From Streptomyces finlayi (lineage in GTDB: Bacteria > Actinomycetota > Actinomycetes > Streptomycetales > Streptomycetaceae): a stretch of 64,000 nt of DNA. The notes under the pieces are model-generated. The model was not told the DNA's origin. It saw only the letters and a program-made list of their open reading frames with translations, and did not search any database. Below, in pieces: positions 29,043-37,161 of the stretch. The translations under genes were made by a program, and so were the position numbers. Every line of letters begins with the position of its first letter. Position 1 is the first letter of the stretch. The stretch covers positions 5,456,001 through 5,520,000 of the forward strand of contig NZ_CP045702.1 in NCBI RefSeq assembly GCF_014216315.1, given 5' to 3'.

Positions 29043-29200
29043 CTGTCTGGAGTTCCCCCGCGGCGTCGCGGCGTCCGGCACCGCCGCCTCCGGCGTTGTC
29101 GTCAGTCGCGAGGGCTCCGCCATCGCTCCCTCCTCCGCCTTGGATTCGACGGCACCGGACGCCGCTCTTTCTCCCGCGCTGGAACTCCAGACAGGACCTA
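29037..29200. mobile_element. MITE-like element with 20-bp perfect terminal inverted repeats
   Basis: TAGGTCCTGTCTGGAGTTCC (29037-29056) is repeated in inverse at 29181-29200. Counting the TA at each end as a duplicated TA target, the element is 160 bp (29039-29198). The short length, TA flanks, palindromic ends and absence of a transposase gene suggest a miniature element mobilised by an IS630/Tc1-type or similar transposase. The interior is GC-rich with no long ORF. Removing it with one TA restores GGC-TAA at the rsmE end. Its left end is interrupted from rsmE by the IS4-family insertion. Confidence 0.75.
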
Positions 29201-29367
29201 AGGCCTTCCGTCTGGATCGTGCCGGGCTCGCGGGGGCCTGATCCGGCCTGATCCAAACGAAAGACCCTGCGTCTCGTCGGGTGCGGCGACGGGCTTCACC
29301 GGTTCCGCCGCCCCGTCCCGGATAGCATGCCCACGTACCGATCATCAGCGACCGAGGAGGCCGTGCC

Positions 29368-29727
29368 ATGGCGGGAGAGCCGCAGTCCGACTGCCTGTTC
29401 TGCAAGGTCGTCACGGGAGAGATCCCGGCGACCATCGTCCGCGAGAGCGACACCACCGTCGCCTTCCGCGACATAAACCCACAGGCGCCGACGCACGTGC
29501 TGGTCATCCCGAAGGCCCACTACCGGGACGCCGCCGCGCTCGCCGCCGCAGAGCCGGGGATCGCCGCCGACGTGCTGCGCGAGTCCGGTCTCGTCGCCGC
29601 CGACGAGAAGATCACCGACACCGGGTACCGCATCGTCCTCAACACCGGTTCCGGCGCGGGACAGACCGTGTTCCACGCGCACGCCCACGTCCTGGGCGGC
29701 CGCGGCCTCCAGTGGCCCCCCGGATAG
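29368..29727 (+). CDS. HIT family (histidine triad) nucleotide hydrolase
   Basis: The 119-residue protein is of the HINT type. It has CLFCKVVTGEIP at the N-terminus (Cys pair typical of zinc-binding HINT proteins) and the triad in VFHAHAHVLGGRG (about residues 99-111). Members cleave nucleoside phosphoramidates or adenylated lysine. GAGGAGG lies 8 nt before the ATG. It is followed 17 bp later by the RNase Z gene, so the two are probably cotranscribed. It lost its original distance to rsmE through the IS/MITE insertion. Confidence 0.93.
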   Translation: MAGEPQSDCLFCKVVTGEIPATIVRESDTTVAFRDINPQAPTHVLVIPKAHYRDAAALAAAEPGIAADVLRESGLVAADEKITDTGYRIVLNTGSGAGQTVFHAHAHVLGGRGLQWPPG

Positions 29728-29744
29728 CAGGCGGACGCACACCC

Positions 29745-30653
29745 ATGTCCGTACGCGAACTGGTCGTCCTCGGCACCGCGAGTCAGGTCCCGACCCGGCA
29801 CCGCAACCACAACGGCTATCTGCTGCGGTGGGACGGCGAGGGCATCCTCTTCGATCCCGGCGAGGGCACCCAGCGCCAGATGCTGCGGGCCGGAGCCGCC
29901 GCGCACGACATCAACCGGATCTGCGTCACGCACTTCCACGGGGACCACTCGCTGGGACTGGCCGGGGTGATCCAGCGCATCAACCTCGACCGGGTGCCGC
30001 ACCCCGTCACCGCGCACTACCCCGCGAGCGGACAGCGCTTCTTCGAGCGGCTGCGGTACGCCACCGCCTACCGCGAGACCGTACGGCTGACCGAGGCGCC
30101 CGTCGCCGCCGACGGGCCCCTCGCCGTCACGGACGCGTACACCCTGGACAGTCACCGGCTGTCCCACCCCGTCGAGTCCTACGGCTACCGGCTGACCGAG
30201 CCCGACGGCCGGCGCATGCTCCCCGCGAAACTCGCCGAGTACGGCATCAGGGGACCGGACGTCGGCCGCATCCAGCGTGAGGGCTCCCTCGGCGGAGTCA
30301 CGCTCGACGCCGTGTCCGAGCGCAGACGGGGACAGCGGTTCGCCTTCGTCATGGACACCAGACTGTGCGACGGCGTGTACGCGCTCGCCGAGGGCTGCGA
30401 CCTGCTCGTCATCGAGTCGACCTTCCTCGACGAGGACGAGCGGCTCGCCACCGACCACGGCCATCTGACCGCCGGGCAGGCAGCCCGGGCGGCAGCCGAG
30501 GCGGGCGTGCGGCACCTCGTGCTGACCCACTTCTCCCAGCGGTACGACGACCCGGGCGTCTTCGAGGCCCAGGCCAGAGCCGCCGGCTTCACGGGTGAAC
30601 TGACCGTCGCCCGGGACCTGATGCGTATCCCCGTGCCCACCAGGCACCTCTGA
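29745..30653 (+). CDS. rnz: Ribonuclease Z
   Basis: The 302-residue metallo-beta-lactamase-fold endonuclease trims tRNA 3' trailers. Signature residues are LGTASQVPTRHRNHNGYLL at the start, THFHGDHSLGLAG (HxHxDH, about residues 63-68), FVMDTRLCD (metal Asp, about 207) and VLTHFSQRY (final His). The length matches the short bacterial tRNase ZS type. The ATG at 29745 gives MSVREL; the ORF is open to 29712, but that part lies in the HIT gene. Confidence 0.93.
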   Translation: MSVRELVVLGTASQVPTRHRNHNGYLLRWDGEGILFDPGEGTQRQMLRAGAAAHDINRICVTHFHGDHSLGLAGVIQRINLDRVPHPVTAHYPASGQRFFERLRYATAYRETVRLTEAPVAADGPLAVTDAYTLDSHRLSHPVESYGYRLTEPDGRRMLPAKLAEYGIRGPDVGRIQREGSLGGVTLDAVSERRRGQRFAFVMDTRLCDGVYALAEGCDLLVIESTFLDEDERLATDHGHLTAGQAARAAAEAGVRHLVLTHFSQRYDDPGVFEAQARAAGFTGELTVARDLMRIPVPTRHL

Positions 30654-30688
30654 ATCACACCAGCACCACCATTCGTTAGCGAGAAGAC

Positions 30689-31681
30689 GTGCACCTCCCC
30701 AAAGCGGAACTCCACCTCCACATCGAAGGCACCCTCGAACCCGAGCTGGCCTTCGCGCTCGCCGGACGCAACGGGGTGACGCTGCCCTTCGCCGACACCG
30801 AGGAGCTGCGCACCGCCTACCTCTTCGACGGTCTCCAGACCTTCCTCGACCTCTACTACGCGCTGATGACCGTGCTGCGCACCGAGGAGGACTTCGAGGA
30901 CCTCGCGAACGCCTACCTCACCCGCGCCGCCGCCCAGGGCGTCCGGCACGCGGAGATCTTCTTCGACCCGCAGGCGCACACCGCCCGCGGTGTCCCGATC
31001 GGCACCGTCGTCGAAGGACTCGGCCGGGCGCTGGACCGCAGCGAGGAGACGCACGGCATCTCCACCCAGCTGATCATGTGCTTCCTGCGCGATCAGTCGG
31101 CCGGATCGGCGCTGGAGACCCTGGAGGCCGCGAAGCCGTATCTGCACCGGATCAGCGCCGTCGGCCTCGACTCGGCAGAGGTCGGCCACCCGCCGTCGAA
31201 GTTCCGCGAGGTGTACGAGGCGGCCGGCGCCCTCGGACTGCGCAAGGTCGCCCACGCGGGCGAGGAGGGCCCGCCCGCGTACATCCACGAGGCCCTGGAC
31301 GTCCTCGGCGTCGAGCGTATCGACCACGGACTGCGCTGCATGGAGGACCCGGACCTGGTGAAGCGGCTGGTCGCGGACCGCGTACCGCTCACGCTCTGCC
31401 CGCTGTCCAACGTACGGCTGCGTGCCATCGACATCCTGGAGGAGCACCCCCTGCGGGCCATGATGGACGCCGGACTGCTCTGCACGGTGAACTCCGACGA
31501 CCCGGCCTACTTCGGCGGATATGTCGGAGACACCTTCCACGCCGTCCACGAGGCACTCGGCCTGGACAACGAACATCTGCGCACGCTGGCCCGCAACTCC
31601 TTCGAGGCGGCCTTCCTCGACCACGACGAGGAGCGCAGGGCGCGTTACCTCGCCGAGGTCGAGGCGTACGCGTTCGACTGA
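30689..31681 (+). CDS. Adenine/adenosine deaminase family protein
   Basis: The 330-residue metal-dependent amidohydrolase begins VHLPKAELHLHIEGTLEPE with the zinc ligands HxH. It continues with VAHAGEEGPPAYIHEAL (metal His and catalytic Glu, about residues 190-206), RIDHGLRC and CTVNSDDPAYFGG (metal Asp). The ELHLHIEGTLEPEL opening and compact size fit the adenine deaminase (adenine aminohydrolase) branch better than classical adenosine deaminase, but this is inferred from memory of the families. The GTG start has GAGAAG just upstream. The 3' end overlaps the convergent MFS gene by 37 bp. Confidence 0.85.
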   Translation: MHLPKAELHLHIEGTLEPELAFALAGRNGVTLPFADTEELRTAYLFDGLQTFLDLYYALMTVLRTEEDFEDLANAYLTRAAAQGVRHAEIFFDPQAHTARGVPIGTVVEGLGRALDRSEETHGISTQLIMCFLRDQSAGSALETLEAAKPYLHRISAVGLDSAEVGHPPSKFREVYEAAGALGLRKVAHAGEEGPPAYIHEALDVLGVERIDHGLRCMEDPDLVKRLVADRVPLTLCPLSNVRLRAIDILEEHPLRAMMDAGLLCTVNSDDPAYFGGYVGDTFHAVHEALGLDNEHLRTLARNSFEAAFLDHDEERRARYLAEVEAYAFD

Positions 31682-33003
31682 CCGGCGCCGCCCGCCGGAC
31701 CGGCCGTCCGGAACGCGTTCCTGCCCAGGCGCCTGCGGCGCAGCGCGGTAACGGCCAGTTCCGTGACGGCCTGTTCCGGTGCGCCCAGCTTGGGCACGGC
31801 CCCCTGGAGGGAGCCGGTGGTGGCGGCGAGCAGGGCGGCCGGAGCACCACCCCTGCGGCGGACCGAGCCGGGCACCAGCGGACGTCCACCGGTGTGCAGG
31901 GCGACCGCGGTGACGGGCGCCGCGACCAGGAGGGTGACGGACCCCAGGATCATTCCCATCACGGCGTAACCCGCGGCCTCGGACAGCACGCTGCCCAGCA
32001 CGGGCCCGCAGGCCACCCCGACGGACGAGGCGGAGCCCGCCAGGACCGCCCAGCGGCCCCGTACGTCGAGCGAGGCGGCCAGGCCGATCAGATAGGACAG
32101 GACCACCGGGTAGAAGGCGTTCCACACGATCTCCCCGGTCGCGAACTCACCGAGGCTCCCGGCCGAGGAGCTGAGCACGATGCTCCCGGCGATGATCACC
32201 GTGCCGAGGCCGATCGGCACGGCCCGGCCGAGCCGTGCGCCGAGCAGTCCGGCGCCCATCACGCCGAGCAGACCCGCCCCGAGCGCGGCGGCGAACACCG
32301 CGCCGATGGTGACCTCGGAGAGTCCCACCTGCACGACACCGATCCGGCTGCTCACCCCCCACAGGGCGTTCTGCGCCATGGACCAGACGAGCATGCCGCC
32401 CGCCAGCACCAGACCGGAGCGGCGGTGCGGGAGCCGCCCGGACGCCGGGACGCCGGACTCCGCGGGTCCGGGAACACCGAGGCGCGAGGTCGCGGGCCAG
32501 ACGAGCAGCGCGACGAGCGCGATCGCGGCGAACGGCAGCCGGTGGCCGCCGCCGAGGTGCGGGATCGTCAGGTAGAGAGCGCCCGCGGTCGCGGACACGC
32601 TGAGCAGCCCCAGCGACGAGGTCCGGTGCGGATCGCTCTGCGCGGCGATGCCCGAGGTGGCGACCGCGGTCGCCGTACCGGAGCCGAAACCGCCGATGAC
32701 GACACCCAGGACGACCAGGGGCACGGAGGCGGCCGAGGCGGCGCAGCCGTATCCCACGAAGGCCAGCAGCAGCCCGGTACGCGCCGGTCTCCGCGCCCCG
32801 TACCTCTCGACGCGGCCGGCGAGCGCGAAGCCGGCGGAGGCCGAGCTCAGCAGGAGGGCACTGCCGACCAGACCGGCCTGGGCCGAACCGAGACCCAGAC
32901 AGGTGCTGAGCCTGCCGACGATGGTGGGGAGCAGATAGGCGGCGAGGTAACCGGCGGTGAACACGGCGACCAAGGGCCACGCGGCGCGCGGGCGCGGGGA
33001 CAT
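31645..33003 (-). CDS. MFS transporter
   Basis: The 452-residue membrane protein has about twelve hydrophobic segments. The loop after the second membrane helix (AGRVERYGARRPARTG) resembles the MFS A-motif region. The start is set at the ATG at 33003 because AGGA lies 7 nt upstream; an ATG six codons earlier (33021) has no ribosome-binding site. The Ala/Arg-rich C-terminal 60 residues are probably a cytoplasmic tail. It is transcribed divergently from the PfkB kinase gene, with a CRP-type palindrome between them. The substrate is unknown. Confidence 0.85.
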   Translation of the reverse strand: MSPRPRAAWPLVAVFTAGYLAAYLLPTIVGRLSTCLGLGSAQAGLVGSALLLSSASAGFALAGRVERYGARRPARTGLLLAFVGYGCAASAASVPLVVLGVVIGGFGSGTATAVATSGIAAQSDPHRTSSLGLLSVSATAGALYLTIPHLGGGHRLPFAAIALVALLVWPATSRLGVPGPAESGVPASGRLPHRRSGLVLAGGMLVWSMAQNALWGVSSRIGVVQVGLSEVTIGAVFAAALGAGLLGVMGAGLLGARLGRAVPIGLGTVIIAGSIVLSSSAGSLGEFATGEIVWNAFYPVVLSYLIGLAASLDVRGRWAVLAGSASSVGVACGPVLGSVLSEAAGYAVMGMILGSVTLLVAAPVTAVALHTGGRPLVPGSVRRRGGAPAALLAATTGSLQGAVPKLGAPEQAVTELAVTALRRRRLGRNAFRTAGPAGGAGQSNAYASTSAR

Positions 33004-33164
33004 GGGCTTTCCTGAAGACATGCCTGAGCAGGCAGAAGAAGGCAGGGGAGGGTAAGGCGAGGGAAAAAAAGGGGGGAAGTCGGGGCACTCATCAGTAATT
33101 GTCACCAACGGTGCTCGCGGGCCCATTTGTATCAAGCGCGCAGCTCGACCGAAAGTCGCTAAGA

Positions 33165-33180
33165 TGTGATCTGGATCACA
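33165..33180. promoter_or_regulatory. CRP/FNR-type palindrome between MFS and PfkB genes
   Basis: TGTGATCTGGATCACA is a TGTGA-N6-TCACA palindrome identical in its arms to the CRP consensus. It is embedded in the most AT-rich stretch of this interval (ATATAAGTTTATGG follows). It lies 162 bp from the MFS start and 152 bp from the kinase start, so it could serve either. The rest of the 328-bp gap has a poly-A/G tract (33061-33078) and no ORF I trust. Confidence 0.65.
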
Positions 33181-33331
33181 TATAAGTTTATGGTGGTGAG
33201 GTCCGGGTAGCAGTGCATGTTTGTGCAGTTCAGGCCGCTTCGTGCGGCGTGCGCTCGCCGGCTGGGAAGGCGGATCAGGCAGACTGGCCGGATCTCGCAC
33301 GGTTCACATCTCGCACGACCGGGAGCGCACG

Positions 33332-34435
33332 GTGAGCACAGGCAGTTCAGGCATCGACCCGCTCGTGGGAGTGCGGGTCCCGGACGACCCGGCATGCGAC
33401 GTGTTCCTGACGGGCACGGTCTTCCTCGACATCGTCTTCACCGGCCTGGACAGCGCACCCGTGCGCGGTACGGAGTCCTGGGCCCGCGGTATGGGGTCGA
33501 GCCCCGGCGGCGTCGCCAACATGGCCACCGCGCTCGCCCGGCTCGGCCTGCGCACCTCGATGGCCGCGGCGTTCGGCGACGACCACTACGGGGAGTACTG
33601 CCGGGACGCGCTCGAACAGGGCGAGGGCATCGACCTGTCGATGTCGTACACCGTGCCGGGCTGGCACTCGCCCGTCACCGTCTCCATGGCGTACGAGGGC
33701 GAACGCACCATGGTCTCGCACGGCCACGAGGCCCCCGCTCCCACGGCGCAGACCATCCGCGGCAGGACGTTCCCGCACTGCCCGCCACGCGCCCGCGCCG
33801 CCATCGCCTCCCTGGCCCCCGGCCGCAGCGAGCCCTGGGTCGCCACCGCGGCACGCAACGGCGCCCTGATCTTCGCCGACGTCGGCTGGGACGAGACCGG
33901 CCGCTGGGACCTGGACGCGCTGACCGGTCTCGACCACTGCGCGGCCTTCCTCCCCAACGCCGAGGAAGCGATGCGCTACACCCGGACCGACTGCCCGCGC
34001 GCGGCGGCCCACGCCCTGGCCGAGCGGGTGCCGCTGGCCGTGGTCACCCTCGGGGCGGACGGCGCCTACGCGGTCGACCGGACGACGGGAACCGCCGCCG
34101 AGGTACCCGCCATCGAGGTGGAAGCCCTCGACCCGACCGGCGCGGGCGACGTCTTCGTGGCGGGCTTCGTCACCGGCACACTGGCGGACTGGCCGCTCGC
34201 CGACCGCCTGGCCTTCGCCGGACTGACCGCCGCGCTCTCCGTGCAGGAGTTCGGCGGCTCACTGTCGGCCCCCGGCTGGTCGGAGATCGCCGCCTGGTGG
34301 CAGCAGGTACGCACCCACGCCGACCAGGACCCGGCGGCCCTTGAGCGGTACGCCTTCCTGGAGGACCTGCTGCCGGCCGCCACCCGCTCCTGGCCGCTGC
34401 GCCGCGCCGTACCGACCATCGGCTTCCGGCAGTAG
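33332..34435 (+). CDS. PfkB family carbohydrate/nucleoside kinase
   Basis: The 367-residue ribokinase-fold enzyme has the PfkB N-terminal signature GGVANMATALARLG (about residues 52-65). The C-terminal signature is DPTGAGDVFVAGFVTG (about 267-282), with the catalytic Asp in GAGD. The substrate sugar or nucleoside cannot be read from the sequence. The GTG at 33332 has GGGAG 6 nt upstream; the same frame continues upstream, but without coding character. A CRP-type site in its upstream region and a divergent MFS transporter suggest a small uptake/phosphorylation module, which is inference. Confidence 0.88.
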   Translation: MSTGSSGIDPLVGVRVPDDPACDVFLTGTVFLDIVFTGLDSAPVRGTESWARGMGSSPGGVANMATALARLGLRTSMAAAFGDDHYGEYCRDALEQGEGIDLSMSYTVPGWHSPVTVSMAYEGERTMVSHGHEAPAPTAQTIRGRTFPHCPPRARAAIASLAPGRSEPWVATAARNGALIFADVGWDETGRWDLDALTGLDHCAAFLPNAEEAMRYTRTDCPRAAAHALAERVPLAVVTLGADGAYAVDRTTGTAAEVPAIEVEALDPTGAGDVFVAGFVTGTLADWPLADRLAFAGLTAALSVQEFGGSLSAPGWSEIAAWWQQVRTHADQDPAALERYAFLEDLLPAATRSWPLRRAVPTIGFRQ

Positions 34436-34557
34436 CACGCGGGCGGCGAAAATCCCTCGGTGTTGTCGGTGCCAAGTCGTAGGCTTGGTGATCCAGAGGT
34501 TGTCGAGCAGACGAGAACCCTGCAACGGGAGGTATGTGCAGGCCCGAGGGCCGGCCC

Positions 34558-36651
34558 ATGACTCAGACACCCACACAGCCGCAGGCGCGTGCCCAGATCC
34601 GGATTCCGGCCGCACACCCCATGGTGATGCTCCTGGGATCGGGCGACTCGCTGCTGCGCGTGATCGAGACGGCATTCCCGGCAGTCGACATCCACGTCCG
34701 GGGCAATGAAATCAGCGCTGTCGGGGACGCGCCTGACGTCCTCCTGATCCAGCGACTGTTCGACGAGATGGTGCTGGTGCTCCGCACCGGTCTGCCGATG
34801 ACGGAGGACGCAGTGGAACGCTCGATCGCCATGCTCAGGGCGAGCGAGAACGGCGACGGGGACGGTCCCGAGACCCCCGCCGACGTACTCACCCAGAACA
34901 TCCTGTCCAGCCGCGGCCGCACGATCCGCCCCAAGACCCTCAACCAGAAGCGGTACGTCGACGCGATCGACAAGCACACGATCGTCTTCGGTATCGGTCC
35001 CGCGGGCACCGGCAAGACCTATCTCGCCATGGCGAAGGCGGTCCAGGCGCTCCAGTCCAAGCAGGTCAGCCGGATCATCCTGACCCGGCCCGCCGTCGAG
35101 GCGGGAGAGCGGCTCGGCTTCCTGCCCGGCACGCTCTTCGACAAGATCGACCCGTATCTGCGCCCGCTCTACGACGCACTGCACGACATGCTCGACCCCG
35201 ACTCGATCCCGCGGCTGATGGCGGCGGGCACGATCGAGGTGGCGCCCCTGGCGTACATGCGGGGCAGGTCGCAACCTGTCTTCACGAACGTCCTGACGCC
35301 GGATGGCTGGCGCGCCATCGGTGACCTTCAGGTCGGAGACCTGGTCATCGGCTCGAACGGCGAGCCGACCCCGGTTCTCGGTGTGTATCCGCAGGGCGAG
35401 AAGGACATCTACCGCGTCAGCGCCCAGGACGGTTCCTGGACCCTGTGCTGCGGTGAGCACCTGTGGACGGTCCGTACGGCGTCGGACAAGCGCAGGGACG
35501 AACCGTGGAGGGTGCTTGAGACGAAGGAGATGATCGGCAACCTCCGTGCGGCTCATGCGCGCCGCTACGAGTTGCCGATGCTGACCGCGCCGGTCTGCCA
35601 GCCCGAGCGCGAGGTCCCCATGGATCCGTACGCGCTCGGCCTGCTGCTGGGCGACGGTTCCTTGACCGGGTCCACCACGCCTTCCTTCGCGACGGGCGAT
35701 CCCGAGCCGGCCATGGCCCTGGAGACCTCGCTTCCAGGGGCCGTCGTGCGGTACAAGGGAGGACCGGACCATGTCCTGAACCGCGTGAAGTCACCTGGCG
35801 ACGTGGTCACCTTGGAGAACCCGGTCACCCGTTCTCTGCGTGCACTCGACCTCATGGGCACCCGCTCGCACTCCGAGTTCATCCCGGACGTGTACTTGCA
35901 CAACTCCGCCGAGGTGCGGTTGGCCCTGCTCCAGGGGCTTCTTGACGCGGACGGCGGACCGGTCACCCAGACCGACCGCACGTGCCGCATCCAGTACACG
36001 ACCACGTCGATCGTCCTGCGGGACGACGTCATCGCGCTGGTCCAGTCGCTGGGTGGTGTCGCTTACACCCGCCGTCGGCAGGCCGAGGGCCGGGCGCCGG
36101 GGCTCGCGAAGGGCCGCGAAGTCCACCACCGCTACGACGCGCACGTCGTCGACATCCGTCTTCCGGATGGCGTGGAGCCGTTCCGTCTCGCCCGTAAGCG
36201 CGATACGTATCACGCGGCAGGGGGCGGTGGCCGCCCCATGCGTTTCATCGACAGCATCGAGCCCGCAGGCCGCGAGGAGTCCGTCTGTATCCAGGTGGCG
36301 GCCGAGGACTCGCTGTACGTCACCCAGGACTACCTGCTGACCCACAACACACTCAATGACGCCTTCATCATTCTCGACGAGGCGCAGAACACCAGCGCCG
36401 AACAGATGAAGATGTTCCTGACCCGGCTCGGCTTCGACTCGAAGATCGTCGTCACCGGTGACGTCACCCAGGTCGACCTGCCGAGCGGCACCAAGAGCGG
36501 TCTGCGGCAGGTCCAGGACATCCTGGAAGGCGTCCAGGACGTCCACTTCTCCCGGCTCACCTCCCAGGATGTCGTCCGGCACAAGCTGGTCGGCCGTATC
36601 GTCGACGCGTACGAGAAGTACGACAGCCGAGAAAGCCCCAACGGGAAGTAG
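34558..36651 (+). CDS. phoH: PhoH family ATPase interrupted in frame by an intein
   Basis: The 697-residue precursor is a PhoH/PhoH-like P-loop ATPase. Walker A is GIGPAGTGKTYLAMAKAV (about residues 148-165), and Walker B lies in FIILDEAQN just after the intein. Removing residues 238-597 leaves a normal 337-residue PhoH in which YMRGR joins TLNDAFIILDEAQ. The start at 34558 has GAGGG 7 nt upstream. It is followed 12 bp later by ybeY, the conserved phoH-ybeY-corC-era neighbourhood linked to ribosome/RNA maturation. PhoH-like ATPases of this operon are thought to act with YbeY on RNA. Function depends on protein splicing. Confidence 0.95.
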   Translation: MTQTPTQPQARAQIRIPAAHPMVMLLGSGDSLLRVIETAFPAVDIHVRGNEISAVGDAPDVLLIQRLFDEMVLVLRTGLPMTEDAVERSIAMLRASENGDGDGPETPADVLTQNILSSRGRTIRPKTLNQKRYVDAIDKHTIVFGIGPAGTGKTYLAMAKAVQALQSKQVSRIILTRPAVEAGERLGFLPGTLFDKIDPYLRPLYDALHDMLDPDSIPRLMAAGTIEVAPLAYMRGRSQPVFTNVLTPDGWRAIGDLQVGDLVIGSNGEPTPVLGVYPQGEKDIYRVSAQDGSWTLCCGEHLWTVRTASDKRRDEPWRVLETKEMIGNLRAAHARRYELPMLTAPVCQPEREVPMDPYALGLLLGDGSLTGSTTPSFATGDPEPAMALETSLPGAVVRYKGGPDHVLNRVKSPGDVVTLENPVTRSLRALDLMGTRSHSEFIPDVYLHNSAEVRLALLQGLLDADGGPVTQTDRTCRIQYTTTSIVLRDDVIALVQSLGGVAYTRRRQAEGRAPGLAKGREVHHRYDAHVVDIRLPDGVEPFRLARKRDTYHAAGGGGRPMRFIDSIEPAGREESVCIQVAAEDSLYVTQDYLLTHNTLNDAFIILDEAQNTSAEQMKMFLTRLGFDSKIVVTGDVTQVDLPSGTKSGLRQVQDILEGVQDVHFSRLTSQDVVRHKLVGRIVDAYEKYDSRESPNGK
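35269..36348 (+). other. Intein with LAGLIDADG-type homing endonuclease in PhoH
   Basis: The 360-residue insertion starts with Ser1 (SQPVFTNVLTPDGWRAIGDL, splicing block A). It has block B around TLCCGEHLWTV and ends YVTQDYLLTHN with the C-terminal HN, followed by Thr as +1 nucleophile. The middle holds both dodecapeptide motifs of a DOD endonuclease, LGLLLGDGSLTG and LLQGLLDADGGP. All blocks are present and the frame is open, so both splicing and homing may be active. It sits between the arginine before and the threonine at the head of the Walker B strand, a conserved functional site as usual for inteins. Confidence 0.95.
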
Positions 36652-36663
36652 TCACAGCGCACC

Positions 36664-37161
36664 ATGTCGATCGACGTCAACAACGAGTCCGGAACCGAGG
36701 TCGACGAGCAGGCGATCCTCGACATCGCCCGCTACGCACTGGCACGGATGCGCATCCACGCGCTCTCCGAGCTCTCGGTGATCGTGGTGGACAGCGACGC
36801 CATGGAGCAGCTCCACATCCAGTGGATGGACCTTCCTGGCCCGACCGATGTCATGTCCTTCCCGATGGACGAACTGCGTCCGCCGATCAAGGACGACGAG
36901 GAGCCCCCGCAGGGGCTTCTCGGTGACATCGTGCTCTGCCCGGAGGTCGCCAAGCGGCAGGGCGAGGAGGCGGAGACGGGGCACTCCATGGACGAGGAGC
37001 TCCAGCTCCTCACCGTCCACGGTGTGCTGCACCTCCTCGGGTACGACCATGAGGAGCCGGACGAGAAGGCCGAGATGTTCGGCCTCCAGGCGGCGATCGT
37101 GGACGGCTGGCGCGGCGAGCGCGGGCTGACCGGCCCCTCCCCGGCCCCCACGGTCTCGTGA
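36664..37161 (+). CDS. ybeY: Endoribonuclease YbeY (rRNA maturation factor)
   Basis: The 165-residue metalloprotein shows the H3xH5xH zinc motif in TVHGVLHLLGYDHEEPDE (about residues 117-134), the conserved ELSVIVVDSDAMEQLH and the substrate-groove stretch PTDVMSFPMDE. It takes part in 16S rRNA 3'-end maturation and ribosome quality control. It lies 12 bp after phoH. Its stop overlaps the GTG of the CorC-type gene, so phoH-ybeY-corC-yjbR form one operon by spacing. Confidence 0.95.
   Translation: MSIDVNNESGTEVDEQAILDIARYALARMRIHALSELSVIVVDSDAMEQLHIQWMDLPGPTDVMSFPMDELRPPIKDDEEPPQGLLGDIVLCPEVAKRQGEEAETGHSMDEELQLLTVHGVLHLLGYDHEEPDEKAEMFGLQAAIVDGWRGERGLTGPSPAPTVS

Noticed and set aside
31078..33015. 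645-codon plus-strand frame across the deaminase end and the MFS gene
   Set aside because: It runs through two real genes in the wrong frame and strand, with only Arg/Gly/Pro-rich shadow sequence.
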